From NCBI GenBank assembly GCA_002436485.1, contig DJMK01000040.1:1-12405 (forward strand): 12,405 nucleotides of DNA, written 5' to 3'. The notes under the pieces are model-generated. The model was not told the origin of the DNA, made no database searches, and saw only the letters and a list, made by a program, of their open reading frames with translations. The stretch is from Proteobacteria bacterium UBA6492 (GTDB taxonomy: Bacteria; Pseudomonadota; Gammaproteobacteria; UBA6429; Thiohalophilaceae). A program made the position numbers and the translations under genes. Positions 1-7,381 of this stretch are shown here, in pieces. Positions within the stretch are counted from its first letter, which is position 1. Each line of letters starts with the position of its first letter.

Positions 1-1527
1 ATCGCCAAACCACCAGAACCAGTCTGACCCTTCGCAGATGGCCAGCTGGGTTTCAATGCGCGCCCGGTCTTCGTCTGAGAAAGATTTTGTTGCAAATGCT
101 TCATCGACACAGTGTTTTGCGTCGCACAACATATCCCACCCGGTGTTTTTGTCTTCACTGCCGATCCAGGTCGAGAAGGTGCCGTAAACCCAGCTGCCCG
201 CGACTACGCGATGAAGCCGGGTTGTTTGTGAATGATCCTGCAGGTAATCCGAATAGGTCGTCAGGTTCAGTCGCGGGTGCGCGGCAAGTTGTTCATATAG
301 TGCGTCCAGAAAGTGATAGCCGTTCTCAGGATAAAACTCCCAGGCGTTTTCTCCGTCAAGGATAATTGAAACAATGGTTTCAGGTTTGTCCTGACAGGCA
401 TCCGCGATATTTTCCAGGTGGTGTACCAGGTTGGCGACCGCATCATCGGCATGCCAGGTTGCATAGGTAAAGCCAATCAGGTCCGATAGGCCATCATCAC
501 GAAAAAAGCAGCGGGCTGTATTATCGTTATATTGGTAGGCCTGATGAATACAGTGAGCATCAATATGTTCATGATGTTGCAGACTGTTAGATAATACGGT
601 TTCACCACTGGCCAGCCACTTGATGCCATGCGCTGACAGCGCTTCAACAGTTTTTTCACTGATACTGCCTTCGGATGGCCAGCAACCAGCAGGTTTATAA
701 CCAAAGTAGTGCTCAAATACTTCCAGTCCCTTTTTGATATGCCAGTCGACTCTTTCCGCACCCTGCGGGTAATCGGTGCAGGCAGGTAACGGCACATCGG
801 GCATGGCTTCATGCGTAGAGTTGATGTCAAACAGTAACGGCATGATGGGGTGGGCATAGGGTGTCATGGATAATTCCACCTGGTTACTTTGCGCCAGGTT
901 GCGATACCGATGTATGACATTGCTACACAACTCACCAATGACAGCGAGCAGCTCCTGTCGATCATCAAAGGTAAAATCATGCCCTTTGTCGAGTAATTTC
1001 CGGATGCGCAGGTCGGAACGTTTTACCGTTTCCCCCATCCATGCCAGGTGAAACCATACCAGCAAATCGATAAGGTACTGGTCATGCATGTAAATAATGG
1101 TTTCAGGATGCGTTTCGAGAAAGCGCGCCTGCTCAGCGAGGCGTTGATATTGTGGGTAACGGTTAATTAAACGCTCCTCGTTGGCACGCAGGCAATTTTT
1201 AATAATCTCCATGCGTTTTTCAGGTATTGAAGGCAAGACAGCCTGCACCAGGCAATCCAGCGTCTCGTCACGAATAATTTTACCCTTGTTGAAATATGCA
1301 TCGATCTGTTGCGCGTAATCATCGATCTGTTCCAGCAGGGTAGGGGTAAAGTTAATAACCGCGCGTGCCTGTGGATTGGCTTCAAGGTGTGCAGCCATAT
1401 CGACATAGTCCTTGATGACATGTAGATAGGTCCAGGGCAAGTGGTACTGATCGGTACGCACATCCTTGTATTCAGGTTGATGCATGTGCCAGTACAACAC
1501 CACGTTCAACTTGCTTTCATCGGACAT
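1..1527 (-). CDS. Glycoside hydrolase family 57 protein (alpha-amylase / glucan-remodelling type), 3' end outside window
   Basis: A continuous minus-strand frame of 509 codons starts at 1527 and is still open at base 1, so the C-terminus is missing. All five GH57 conserved regions are readable: HMHQP (residues 14-18), ELSMTPYAHPI (218-228), WPSEGS (283-288, with E286 the expected nucleophile), FRDDGLSDLIGF (342-353, holding the expected acid/base Asp) and LDGENAWEFYPENG (from about 390). The visible frame ends in the tryptophan-rich SDWFWWFGD typical near the C-terminus of this subgroup, so probably a few dozen residues are lost. The start overlaps the glgC stop by 11 bases, and an AGGA lies inside the glgC 3' end, which suggests translational coupling. 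No signal peptide is seen, so it should act in the cytosol on glycogen or maltodextrins. GH57 includes amylases, branching enzymes and glucanotransferases; the sequence alone does not decide between them. A dedicated GH13 branching enzyme next door argues against branching as its main job. Confidence 0.9.
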   Translation of the reverse strand, partial: MSDESKLNVVLYWHMHQPEYKDVRTDQYHLPWTYLHVIKDYVDMAAHLEANPQARAVINFTPTLLEQIDDYAQQIDAYFNKGKIIRDETLDCLVQAVLPSIPEKRMEIIKNCLRANEERLINRYPQYQRLAEQARFLETHPETIIYMHDQYLIDLLVWFHLAWMGETVKRSDLRIRKLLDKGHDFTFDDRQELLAVIGELCSNVIHRYRNLAQSNQVELSMTPYAHPIMPLLFDINSTHEAMPDVPLPACTDYPQGAERVDWHIKKGLEVFEHYFGYKPAGCWPSEGSISEKTVEALSAHGIKWLASGETVLSNSLQHHEHIDAHCIHQAYQYNDNTARCFFRDDGLSDLIGFTYATWHADDAVANLVHHLENIADACQDKPETIVSIILDGENAWEFYPENGYHFLDALYEQLAAHPRLNLTTYSDYLQDHSQTTRLHRVVAGSWVYGTFSTWIGSEDKNTGWDMLCDAKHCVDEAFATKSFSDEDRARIETQLAICEGSDWFWWFGD

Positions 1528-2785
1528 GATGAATTTCCTGGCCTAGCATTTCCGGTGTTACCAACACGATGCCTTTGGGTGACACGTAAAAGTGTTTCTT
1601 GTCCTCTTCAAGGTCATAACCGATTTCCATGCCGGCGGGAATGTCGCAGCCTTTGTCAATGATTGCCCGTTTTATCTTGCAGTGTTCGCCGATGTTGACT
1701 TCGGGTAACGCCAGCAAGCCGTCCACATCCGCAAATGCTTCCACGGTCACATTTGAGAACAATAACGAGTTACGCACCAATGCACCGGAGATAATACAAC
1801 CACCGGATACCATGGAGTTGATGGCGCGGCCGCGACGTATCTCGTCATCAAACACGAACTTGGCCGGTGGCAGTTGTTCCTGGTAGGTCCAGATGGGCCA
1901 TTCCTGGTCGTAAAGGTTTAACTCCGGCGTGACGCCGATCAATTCCATGTTGGCTTCCCAGTAGGAATCAATTGTCCCCACGTCGCGCCAGTAACCTTCC
2001 TTATGCGTGATCGGATCGCGAAAGCGATATGAGTAGGCGCGATAGCGTTCGATCAGGTTGGGTATCACATCCTTGCCAAAATCATGCGACGACTTGCTTG
2101 AGTCGGCATCCTTGATGAGTTGCTCGATAAGAAATGTCTTGTTGAAAATATAAATACCCATCGAGCACAGTGCGACGTCAGGATTATCCGGTGTCGGGGT
2201 GGGTTGCTCGGGTTTTTCCAGAAAGGACTTGATACGACCATCCTGGTCAACACCCATCACGCCAAAGGCACTTGCTTGCTCCAATGGTACCTCGATGCAG
2301 CCAATGGTCACATCCGCGTTTTGTTCCACGTGCGAGGCGAGCATGGCGCCGTAGTCCATCTTGTAAACATGATCACCGGCCAGGATAAGCACGTATTCCG
2401 GGTCGTGATTACGAATGATGTCTATATTCTGGTAGATGGCATCCGCGGTGCCGGCATACCAGGAGGTTTCAATACGTTGTTGTGCCGGTAGTAATTCAAC
2501 AAACTCGCCAAATTCACCCCGCAACATACCCCAGCCCTGCTGGATATGTACGATCAGTGAGTGTGCTTTGTACTGAGTCAACACACCAATGCGACGAATA
2601 CCGGAGTTAATGCAGTTGGAGAGTGGGAAATCAATAATGCGGAACTTGCCGCCAAACGGCACAGACGGTTTGGCGCGCCACATGGTAAGTTGTTTTAAAC
2701 GTGAACCCCGTCCACCGGCCATGATGAGAGCCAGGGTGTCGCGCGTCAGGCGACTGATATAACGTGGTGAACGGCTTTGACGCAT
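1517..2785 (-). CDS. glgC: Glucose-1-phosphate adenylyltransferase (ADP-glucose pyrophosphorylase)
   Basis: It makes ADP-glucose from ATP and glucose-1-phosphate, the committed step of bacterial glycogen synthesis. At 422 residues it is close to E. coli GlgC (431). The nucleotidyltransferase domain has AGGRGSRL (23-30), RAKP (37-40), GGKFRIIDF (45-53), the catalytic Asp in AGDHVY (D138, E. coli D142) and the glucose-1-phosphate lysine in FLEKP (K191, E. coli K195). The C-terminal part is the left-handed beta-helix seen as VSGGCIISGALV and following repeats. The start at 2785 has AAAGGAA at 2797-2791, 5 bases from the ATG. It is first in an operon with the GH57 gene and divergent from glgB. 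Several positions that bind fructose-1,6-bisphosphate in E. coli differ here: Lys39 is Trp36, His46 is Pro43, Arg419 is Pro411 and Arg423 is Gly415. The activator is therefore probably not the E. coli one. Confidence 0.98.
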   Translation of the reverse strand: MRQSRSPRYISRLTRDTLALIMAGGRGSRLKQLTMWRAKPSVPFGGKFRIIDFPLSNCINSGIRRIGVLTQYKAHSLIVHIQQGWGMLRGEFGEFVELLPAQQRIETSWYAGTADAIYQNIDIIRNHDPEYVLILAGDHVYKMDYGAMLASHVEQNADVTIGCIEVPLEQASAFGVMGVDQDGRIKSFLEKPEQPTPTPDNPDVALCSMGIYIFNKTFLIEQLIKDADSSKSSHDFGKDVIPNLIERYRAYSYRFRDPITHKEGYWRDVGTIDSYWEANMELIGVTPELNLYDQEWPIWTYQEQLPPAKFVFDDEIRRGRAINSMVSGGCIISGALVRNSLLFSNVTVEAFADVDGLLALPEVNIGEHCKIKRAIIDKGCDIPAGMEIGYDLEEDKKHFYVSPKGIVLVTPEMLGQEIHHVR

Positions 2786-2822
2786 CGTTATTCCTTTATT
2801 GGTTTTATGGTGTTAACTGCTT

Positions 2823-2838
2823 TGCAAATTGCAAGCCA
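2823..2838 (-). promoter_or_regulatory. Sigma-54-type (-24/-12) promoter candidate for glgC
   Basis: Read on the minus strand, the element is TGGCTTGCAATTTGCA. Against the sigma-54 consensus TGGCAYR-N4-TTGCW it agrees at 11 of 12 constrained positions, including the GG and GC doublets at exactly the right spacing. The only mismatch is T for A after TGGC. It predicts a start near 2812 and a 27-base leader that contains the glgC ribosome-binding site, which is a natural geometry. If used, glgC and the GH57 gene would need an enhancer-binding activator, for example a nitrogen-responsive one. No activator site is identified with confidence. The same bases also form a near-palindrome (TTGCAA twice, one base apart), so a repressor site is the alternative reading. 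Confidence 0.55.
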
Positions 2839-2844
2839 TTTAAA

Positions 2845-2850
2845 ATTATA
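2845..2850 (-). promoter_or_regulatory. Sigma-70-type -10 box candidate for glgC
   Basis: On the minus strand this is a perfect TATAAT, 60 bases upstream of the glgC ATG. At the 15-18-base spacings no good TTGACA-like -35 hexamer is found, so it would need an activator or be weak. A start about 7 bases downstream would fall at the first base of the sigma-54-like element, so the two candidates would be nested and might be mutually exclusive. Confidence 0.35.
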
Positions 2851-3080
2851 TCTGGCTGTTCAGTCATCCTGCATTGATATTGCGCAACTGCATGCACTTT
2901 TTGAGGCAACTATAGCCGAACTGCTGTAAACAGTAATAAATATGGGAAAATATTTTGCATCAATTCAATTCAGGCTTTGAATAGAATGCACACAAATAAT
3001 GCATAATGACTAGTAAAGGAATAGTATAACAAACACATGACAGCACCGTGACATACAACCTATTGATTAACAGGGTGTTT

Positions 3081-3149
3081 TTGTAGTCTGCTCAATTAGA
3101 GAAATGCGCACGACTATTGCAGTGAGTTAGCCGTAACAGCAGACCACAG
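3081..3149 (+). promoter_or_regulatory. Potential long stem in the glgB leader
   Basis: Bases 3081-3092 pair with 3138-3149 over 12 positions with one A-C mismatch and one terminal G-U pair. The core is GTCTGCT (3086-3092) with AGCAGAC (3138-3144). The sequence AACAGCAG inside the 3' arm (3135-3142) occurs again at 3162-3169, where it overlaps the glgB Shine-Dalgarno AGG at 3168-3170. The 5' arm could therefore pair with either copy, and the second choice would cover the ribosome-binding site. This is inferred from base pairing only and has not been folded computationally. Confidence 0.25.
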
Positions 3150-3175
3150 TCAGAGAACCACAACAGCAGGAACCC

Positions 3176-5377
3176 ATGACAAAACCATCAAAATCTGCGA
3201 GCAGTACTTCCAGCAAAGGTATGACCGACGACATGGCAAAGATTGCCGCGGCGCGGCATCACGATCCTTTTACCGTGCTAGGGCGGCACGAGGAGAAGGG
3301 CAAGACCGTGGTGCGTGCCTATCTACCTGATACTGACTCGGTCTTGCTACCCGCTATGGACCAGTCACTGCAACGCATCGGTGACACGGATTTCTTTGAG
3401 TGGCATGGCGATGGCTCAACGCTTCCCGCGTTTTACATGCTGGAGCGTGTTGACGGGCAGGGTAACCGGCAGCGTTTCCACGATCCTTATGTATTTTCAC
3501 CCACCGTTTCGGATTTTGATCTTCACCTGTTTGGCGAAGGCAGTCACTTGCATGCTTACCAGGTATTTGGCGCGCATGTCATGGAGCTCGAGGGCATCAG
3601 GGGTGTGCGTTTTGCTACCTGGGCGCCGAATGCTGAACGGGTCAGTGTTGTAGGAGACTTCAATGCCTGGGATGGGCGTCGTCACGCGATGCGATCACGC
3701 GGTGGTTCAGGGGTATGGGAGTTGTTCATTCCCGGCCTGGATGAAGGCACGCTGTACAAGTTTGAAATTCGTAACCGCAGCAGCGGCGCAATCAGTCACA
3801 AGTTTGATCCCTATGCACAGGGCAGCGAGCTGCGCCCACGTACCGGAGCATGTGTAACGACCTCGCGATACCAGTGGCATGACAGTGACTGGTTGGCGCG
3901 GCGCGAAGAACAACACTGGCTGCATCAGCCGATCAGTGTTTATGAAGTCCATCTTGGTTCATGGCGCCGGGACGATGATGGCAGCTTTCTCAATTATCGC
4001 GAGCTTGCACACCAACTGGTGGATTACGTCAAGCAAACAGGTTTTACACATATTGAATTATTGCCAATCACGGAACATCCGCTGGATGCATCGTGGGGTT
4101 ACCAGACGATCGGCTATTTTGCACCAACGCGCCGTTTCGGTTCGCCGGATGATTTTCGTTATTTTATTGATTACTGTCACCGGCATGATATTGGTGTTTA
4201 CCTTGACTGGGTGCCGGCACATTTTCCAAAAGATGAACACGGACTTGCCCATTTTGATGGTAGTGCATTGTATGAACATGAAGATCCACGACGCGGTGAA
4301 CACCCGGACTGGGGCACGCTGATTTTTAACTATGGTCGTAACGAGGTACGTAATTTTCTTATCAGTAGCGCTATCTATTGGTTAAAGGAATTTCACATCG
4401 ATGGTTTAAGGGTCGACGCGGTGGCTTCCATGCTGTACCTGGACTATTCGCGTGAGGACGACCAGTGGATGCCGAATATCCACGGTGGCAATGAAAACCT
4501 GGAGGCGATTACTTTCCTGCGCGAGCTCAATACGGTAACGCATCGTGAACACCCGGGTACGGTGGTGATCGCCGAAGAGTCCACTGCCTGGCCGCAGGTA
4601 ACCAGGCCGGTCAATATTGGCGGGCTGGGCTTTTCCATGAAATGGAACATGGGCTGGATGCATGACAGTCTTGCCTACTTTTCTCAAGAACCGGTATACC
4701 GTTCATTTCATCATGATCAGCTGACGTTTGGTTTGTTATACCTGTTCACGGAAAACTTCGTGTTACCTTTTTCACATGATGAAGTGGTGCATGGTAAAGC
4801 TTCGATGTTGTACAAGATGCCTGGTGATGAGTGGCAACGTTTTGCCAACTTGCGTCTGTTATATACCTACATGTTTACCTACCCGGGAAAGAAACTGCTG
4901 TTCATGGGTTGCGAGTTTGGCCAGGGTGATGAATGGAATTTTGACAAGGCGCTGGACTGGTACGTGCTTGAGTATGCGGGTCACCAGGGCTTACAAAAAC
5001 TGGTTTCCGATCTGAATGGCCTTTACCGGCAACGTCCCGAACTGTACACGCATGAATTCGAACATAATGGTTTCGAGTGGATTGACTGTCACGATTCGCA
5101 ACAGTCGGTCATCAGTTTTATTCGTAAGGCCGGTGACCGGTTTGTTATCGTGATTCTTAATTTTACCCCGGTACCCCGGGAGCATTACCGGGTGGGCGTG
5201 CCGGTTGAAGGCGTTTACCAGGAAATTTTTAATTCTGACTCCGGCTACTACAATGGCAGCAACACCGGTAATGGTGGCGAGTTACAGTCGGAAAATCTTC
5301 CGTGGATGAACCGTCCCTGTTCTATCAGTCTGACCTTGCCACCGTTAGCCGGCATTGTACTTGAATTAAAACAATAA
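3176..5377 (+). CDS. glgB: 1,4-alpha-glucan branching enzyme (GH13)
   Basis: It cleaves alpha-1,4-glucan chains and transfers the piece to a 6-hydroxyl, making the alpha-1,6 branches of glycogen in the cytosol. At 733 residues it is full length (E. coli 728), with the N1 module (about 25-130), the CBM48 module (about 135-235, with RFATWAPNAERVSVVGDFN), the catalytic barrel and a C-terminal beta domain. Catalytic residues are nucleophile D414 in GLRVDAVASM, acid/base E467 in VIAEEST, and D535 in FSHDEVVHGK; their spacing (53 and 68) equals that of E. coli D405, E458 and D526. The ATG at 3176 has GCAGG 5 bases upstream, which favours it over in-frame ATGs at 3221 and 3233. It therefore begins with a Ser/Lys-rich extension of about 19 residues before the conserved part. 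glgA follows after 9 bases, so the two are surely cotranscribed. Confidence 0.98.
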   Translation: MTKPSKSASSTSSKGMTDDMAKIAAARHHDPFTVLGRHEEKGKTVVRAYLPDTDSVLLPAMDQSLQRIGDTDFFEWHGDGSTLPAFYMLERVDGQGNRQRFHDPYVFSPTVSDFDLHLFGEGSHLHAYQVFGAHVMELEGIRGVRFATWAPNAERVSVVGDFNAWDGRRHAMRSRGGSGVWELFIPGLDEGTLYKFEIRNRSSGAISHKFDPYAQGSELRPRTGACVTTSRYQWHDSDWLARREEQHWLHQPISVYEVHLGSWRRDDDGSFLNYRELAHQLVDYVKQTGFTHIELLPITEHPLDASWGYQTIGYFAPTRRFGSPDDFRYFIDYCHRHDIGVYLDWVPAHFPKDEHGLAHFDGSALYEHEDPRRGEHPDWGTLIFNYGRNEVRNFLISSAIYWLKEFHIDGLRVDAVASMLYLDYSREDDQWMPNIHGGNENLEAITFLRELNTVTHREHPGTVVIAEESTAWPQVTRPVNIGGLGFSMKWNMGWMHDSLAYFSQEPVYRSFHHDQLTFGLLYLFTENFVLPFSHDEVVHGKASMLYKMPGDEWQRFANLRLLYTYMFTYPGKKLLFMGCEFGQGDEWNFDKALDWYVLEYAGHQGLQKLVSDLNGLYRQRPELYTHEFEHNGFEWIDCHDSQQSVISFIRKAGDRFVIVILNFTPVPREHYRVGVPVEGVYQEIFNSDSGYYNGSNTGNGGELQSENLPWMNRPCSISLTLPPLAGIVLELKQ

Positions 5378-5386
5378 CAGGGATTC

Positions 5387-6847
5387 ATGATAGCGCGCCG
5401 AATTCTTTTTTGTGCCAGTGAAGTCTACCCGTTGATCAAGACGGGAGGGCTGGCCGACGTGGCAGGTAGCTTACCGCGCGCACTTAACAAGGCAGGGCAT
5501 GATGTGCACATTGTCATGCCGGCTTACCAGTCGGTGTTAAAACATCTCAAGCGCCCGGCAAAGGTCCTTGTTGAAACTGGTGTGCAGGACTATACCGTGC
5601 GAATCAGCCAGACGACGTTGCCGGGATCGCGCGTACCTGTGTTACTGGTTGACTGTCCCGAACTTTATGATCGACCAGGTAATCCCTACCTGGATGATCA
5701 GGGTCAACCCTGGCCAGATAATGCCATGCGGTTTGGTGTGTTCAATCGGATGATCCTGGCATTGGCCATGAACCGCTGTGGATTACAATGGCAACCGCAT
5801 ATCGTGCATTGCAATGACTGGCAAACTGGCCTGGTACTGGCCTTGTTATCCAGTGAACGCAAGCGACCAGCAACGGTGTTTACTATCCATAACCTGGCGT
5901 ACCAGGGTGTGTTTGATCGCTCGGCATTTGAACAACTCAATCTGTCTGACTATTTATGGCACTACGAGCGGCTGGAATATCATGACCAGTTTTCTTTTAT
6001 CAAAGGCGGGCTGGTATATGCGGATAGGATCAATACAGTTAGCCCCAACTATGCAAAAGAAATCCAGACTTCGACTTTTGGCCATGGTATGCAAGGACTG
6101 TTACAACATCGCGCTGACAGGCTAAGCGGTATCATCAACGGCATCGACACGCATACCTGGAACCCGGGCACGGATGTGTTGCTGGCACACAAGTACAACA
6201 AGCAGCATCTTGATGACAAGTTGGAAAACAAACGGGCACTGCAGAAACGTTATAGCCTGCCGGAGAAGCAGGATATGTTGTTACTGGCTGTGATCAGTCG
6301 GCTGGTCGAACAAAAAGGCATTGATATGTTACTGGCAGTTCTGCCAGATCTGGTCAAGCGACCGGTGCAACTTGTTGTTCTGGGTAGCGGGCACAAACTT
6401 TTTGAAAGCGCGCTGCAGGCGGCCAGCCAAAAGTATTCAGAAAAGCTGTCGGTGCACATCGGTTATGACGAAACACTGTCACACCAGATTGAGGGTGGCG
6501 CCGATGTGTTCCTGATGCCTTCACGTTTTGAACCCTGTGGTTTAAACCAGATGTATTCGCAACGCTATGGCACCATTCCCATCGTTTCACCCGTTGGGGG
6601 GCTGTTTGACACGGTGGTCGATGCCAGTGCTGAAAATCTACAGGCGCAAACAGCTACCGGGTTCGTGATGCAGCAGGCTAATGAGCAGGCGTTGTTGTTT
6701 GCCATTGATCGGGCCATCGATCTGTATCAACAGCCTGAGCAATGGCGCAGCCTGGTGAAGATCGCCATGCAGCAGGATTTTTCCTGGGAGAAAAGCGCAA
6801 CGGCCTATGAACAACTCTACGAGCAGGCTTTGCGCGATAATCCCTGA
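5387..6847 (+). CDS. glgA: Glycogen synthase (ADP-glucose-dependent, GT5)
   Basis: It transfers glucose from ADP-glucose to the non-reducing end of the growing alpha-1,4 chain. At 486 residues it is close to E. coli GlgA (477). The GT-B fold signatures are present: the N-terminal ADP-glucose loop KTGGLADVAGSLPRAL from K18, the second-domain start VISRLVEQKG, and the catalytic region SRFEPCGLNQMYSQRYGT with E382 matching E. coli E377, followed by PIVSPVGGLFDTV. An AGGG lies between the glgB stop and this ATG, 9 bases after that stop, so it is second in the glgBA operon. The gene downstream is convergent, with 8 bases between stops. No T-tailed terminator is visible, so the transcript probably runs into the antisense of the small SAP-like gene. 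Confidence 0.98.
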   Translation: MIARRILFCASEVYPLIKTGGLADVAGSLPRALNKAGHDVHIVMPAYQSVLKHLKRPAKVLVETGVQDYTVRISQTTLPGSRVPVLLVDCPELYDRPGNPYLDDQGQPWPDNAMRFGVFNRMILALAMNRCGLQWQPHIVHCNDWQTGLVLALLSSERKRPATVFTIHNLAYQGVFDRSAFEQLNLSDYLWHYERLEYHDQFSFIKGGLVYADRINTVSPNYAKEIQTSTFGHGMQGLLQHRADRLSGIINGIDTHTWNPGTDVLLAHKYNKQHLDDKLENKRALQKRYSLPEKQDMLLLAVISRLVEQKGIDMLLAVLPDLVKRPVQLVVLGSGHKLFESALQAASQKYSEKLSVHIGYDETLSHQIEGGADVFLMPSRFEPCGLNQMYSQRYGTIPIVSPVGGLFDTVVDASAENLQAQTATGFVMQQANEQALLFAIDRAIDLYQQPEQWRSLVKIAMQQDFSWEKSATAYEQLYEQALRDNP

Positions 6848-6855
6848 CAGGGAAA

Positions 6856-7059
6856 TTAATTACTTTTCTTTTGCGCGAGGGCGAAACAATCCTCGCGCCA
6901 CAGGCAGTCATCCTGATCGCAAATACCTGCCGTGGCGGTGGCAAAACAACTGAAATTGCCTTCGGCCTGTTGAATGTGCCTGACCAGCTCCACCTTGGTC
7001 TGTTTACCGGTTTTGAGCCCGTATACCTTTGCAATACTCCGAATGTCCTGCATGTGCAT
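6856..7059 (-). CDS. Small SAP-like domain protein with four cysteines
   Basis: This is a 67-residue protein. Residues 4-35 resemble a SAP / Rho-N-like helix-turn-helix used in nucleic-acid binding: QDIRSIAKVYGLKTGKQ, then KVELVRHIQQAEGN. The rest is a compact Cys-rich tail with C38, C47, C52 and C58 around ICDQDDCLWREDC, a spacing that could hold a metal ion. I recall similar short SAP-domain proteins with a CD-x(3)-CLWREDC tail in other gammaproteobacteria, but their function is unknown to me. The ATG at 7059 has AGGAG 7 bases upstream; a second ATG two codons later (7053) is possible. It is convergent with glgA, and the tail codons overlap an 8-base-pair inverted repeat (6873-6898). The Shine-Dalgarno, the domain pattern and the lack of a better frame make this a real gene. 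The biochemical role is open. Confidence 0.85.
   Translation of the reverse strand: MHMQDIRSIAKVYGLKTGKQTKVELVRHIQQAEGNFSCFATATAGICDQDDCLWREDCFALAQKKSN
6873..6898. repeat. Perfect 8-base-pair inverted repeat at the glgA / SAP-gene convergence
   Basis: GCGCGAGG (6873-6880) pairs exactly with CCTCGCGC (6891-6898) across a 10-base loop. It sits 25 bases past the glgA stop and inside the last codons of the opposing small gene. It has no T-run on the exit side in either direction, so it is not a standard rho-independent terminator. It could still protect the glgBA mRNA 3' end, or be a chance product of codons for Trp-Arg-Glu-Asp and Ala-Leu-Ala. Confidence 0.45.
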
Positions 7060-7300
7060 GTGACGACTCCTGTTTGGGTTTTGAGATTTCTTACAAGTAA
7101 CGTGCCAGCTCGCTGAATAACAATGGCATTGAAGAACACATTGAAAAACATAAAGAAAACAGAAAGCTTATAAACCATGACTGTGACAGCCGAATGAAAC
7201 CTGCACTAAAACCGCTCTGTACTAATTGATCGTATCCAATTCTGGTGCCAGACAGGACTAGATTCACACATAGAATTTCGGGTTATCGGCTGCTAAGTCA

Positions 7301-7329
7301 TTGACGTGCCGGAATAAAAATTATCTAAA
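7301..7329 (+). promoter_or_regulatory. Weak sigma-70 promoter candidate for the rhodanese gene
   Basis: TTGACG (7301-7306, 5 of 6 to the -35 consensus) is followed after 17 bases by TCTAAA (7324-7329, 4 of 6 to the -10 consensus). The gene starts about 63 bases further on. The -10 match is poor, so this is a suggestion only. Confidence 0.35.
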
Positions 7330-7381
7330 GACATTACTCAAAGTGACGATATAAGAAAACAATAAATTTCTAATATACGAT

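Larger units (their letters stand above)
2786..3175. promoter_or_regulatory. Divergent glgC / glgB control region
   Basis: This 390-base AT-rich gap separates the divergent glgC and glgB starts and must carry promoters for both operons. I see no convincing small gene in it. On the glgC side there is a sigma-54-like element (2823-2838) and a sigma-70-like -10 TATAAT (2845-2850, minus strand). Farther out are palindromes TTGCGCAA (2880-2887), TGCATGCA (2889-2896) and CTGT-AA-ACAG (2924-2933), which could be activator or repressor sites. On the glgB side no -35/-10 pair stands out; the best boxes are TATAAC at 3025-3030 and TTGAAT at 2977-2982, neither with a good partner. The last 100 bases form a long glgB leader with a potential stem. 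Confidence 0.75.

Noticed and set aside
267..1463. Several ATG-initiated minus-strand frames (267-476, 477-857, 1167-1463) that could suggest a fragmented gene.
   Set aside because: They are in other registers. The GH57 frame from 1527 is open without interruption to base 1 and contains all five family motifs, so the gene is not broken within the window.
2944..2959. A plus-strand GG-N10-GC element with TTGCA, as a possible sigma-54 promoter for glgB.
   Set aside because: The -24 half reads GGGA rather than TGGC, and the leader would be over 200 bases. The match is too weak to list as a feature.
3037..3053. Direct repeat ATGACA / GTGACA about 11 bases apart in the glgB upstream region.
   Set aside because: It is only five or six bases long, with no promoter anchored next to it; chance is a sufficient explanation.
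6841..6853. Palindrome TCCCTG-A-CAGGGA over the glgA stop as a terminator.
   Set aside because: The one-base loop is impossible as drawn, so the usable stem is short, and no T-run follows.
6678..7178. A 166-residue minus-strand frame spanning the glgA end and the small SAP-like gene.
   Set aside because: It overlaps two real genes, has a basic low-complexity composition typical of shadow frames, and shows no domain.
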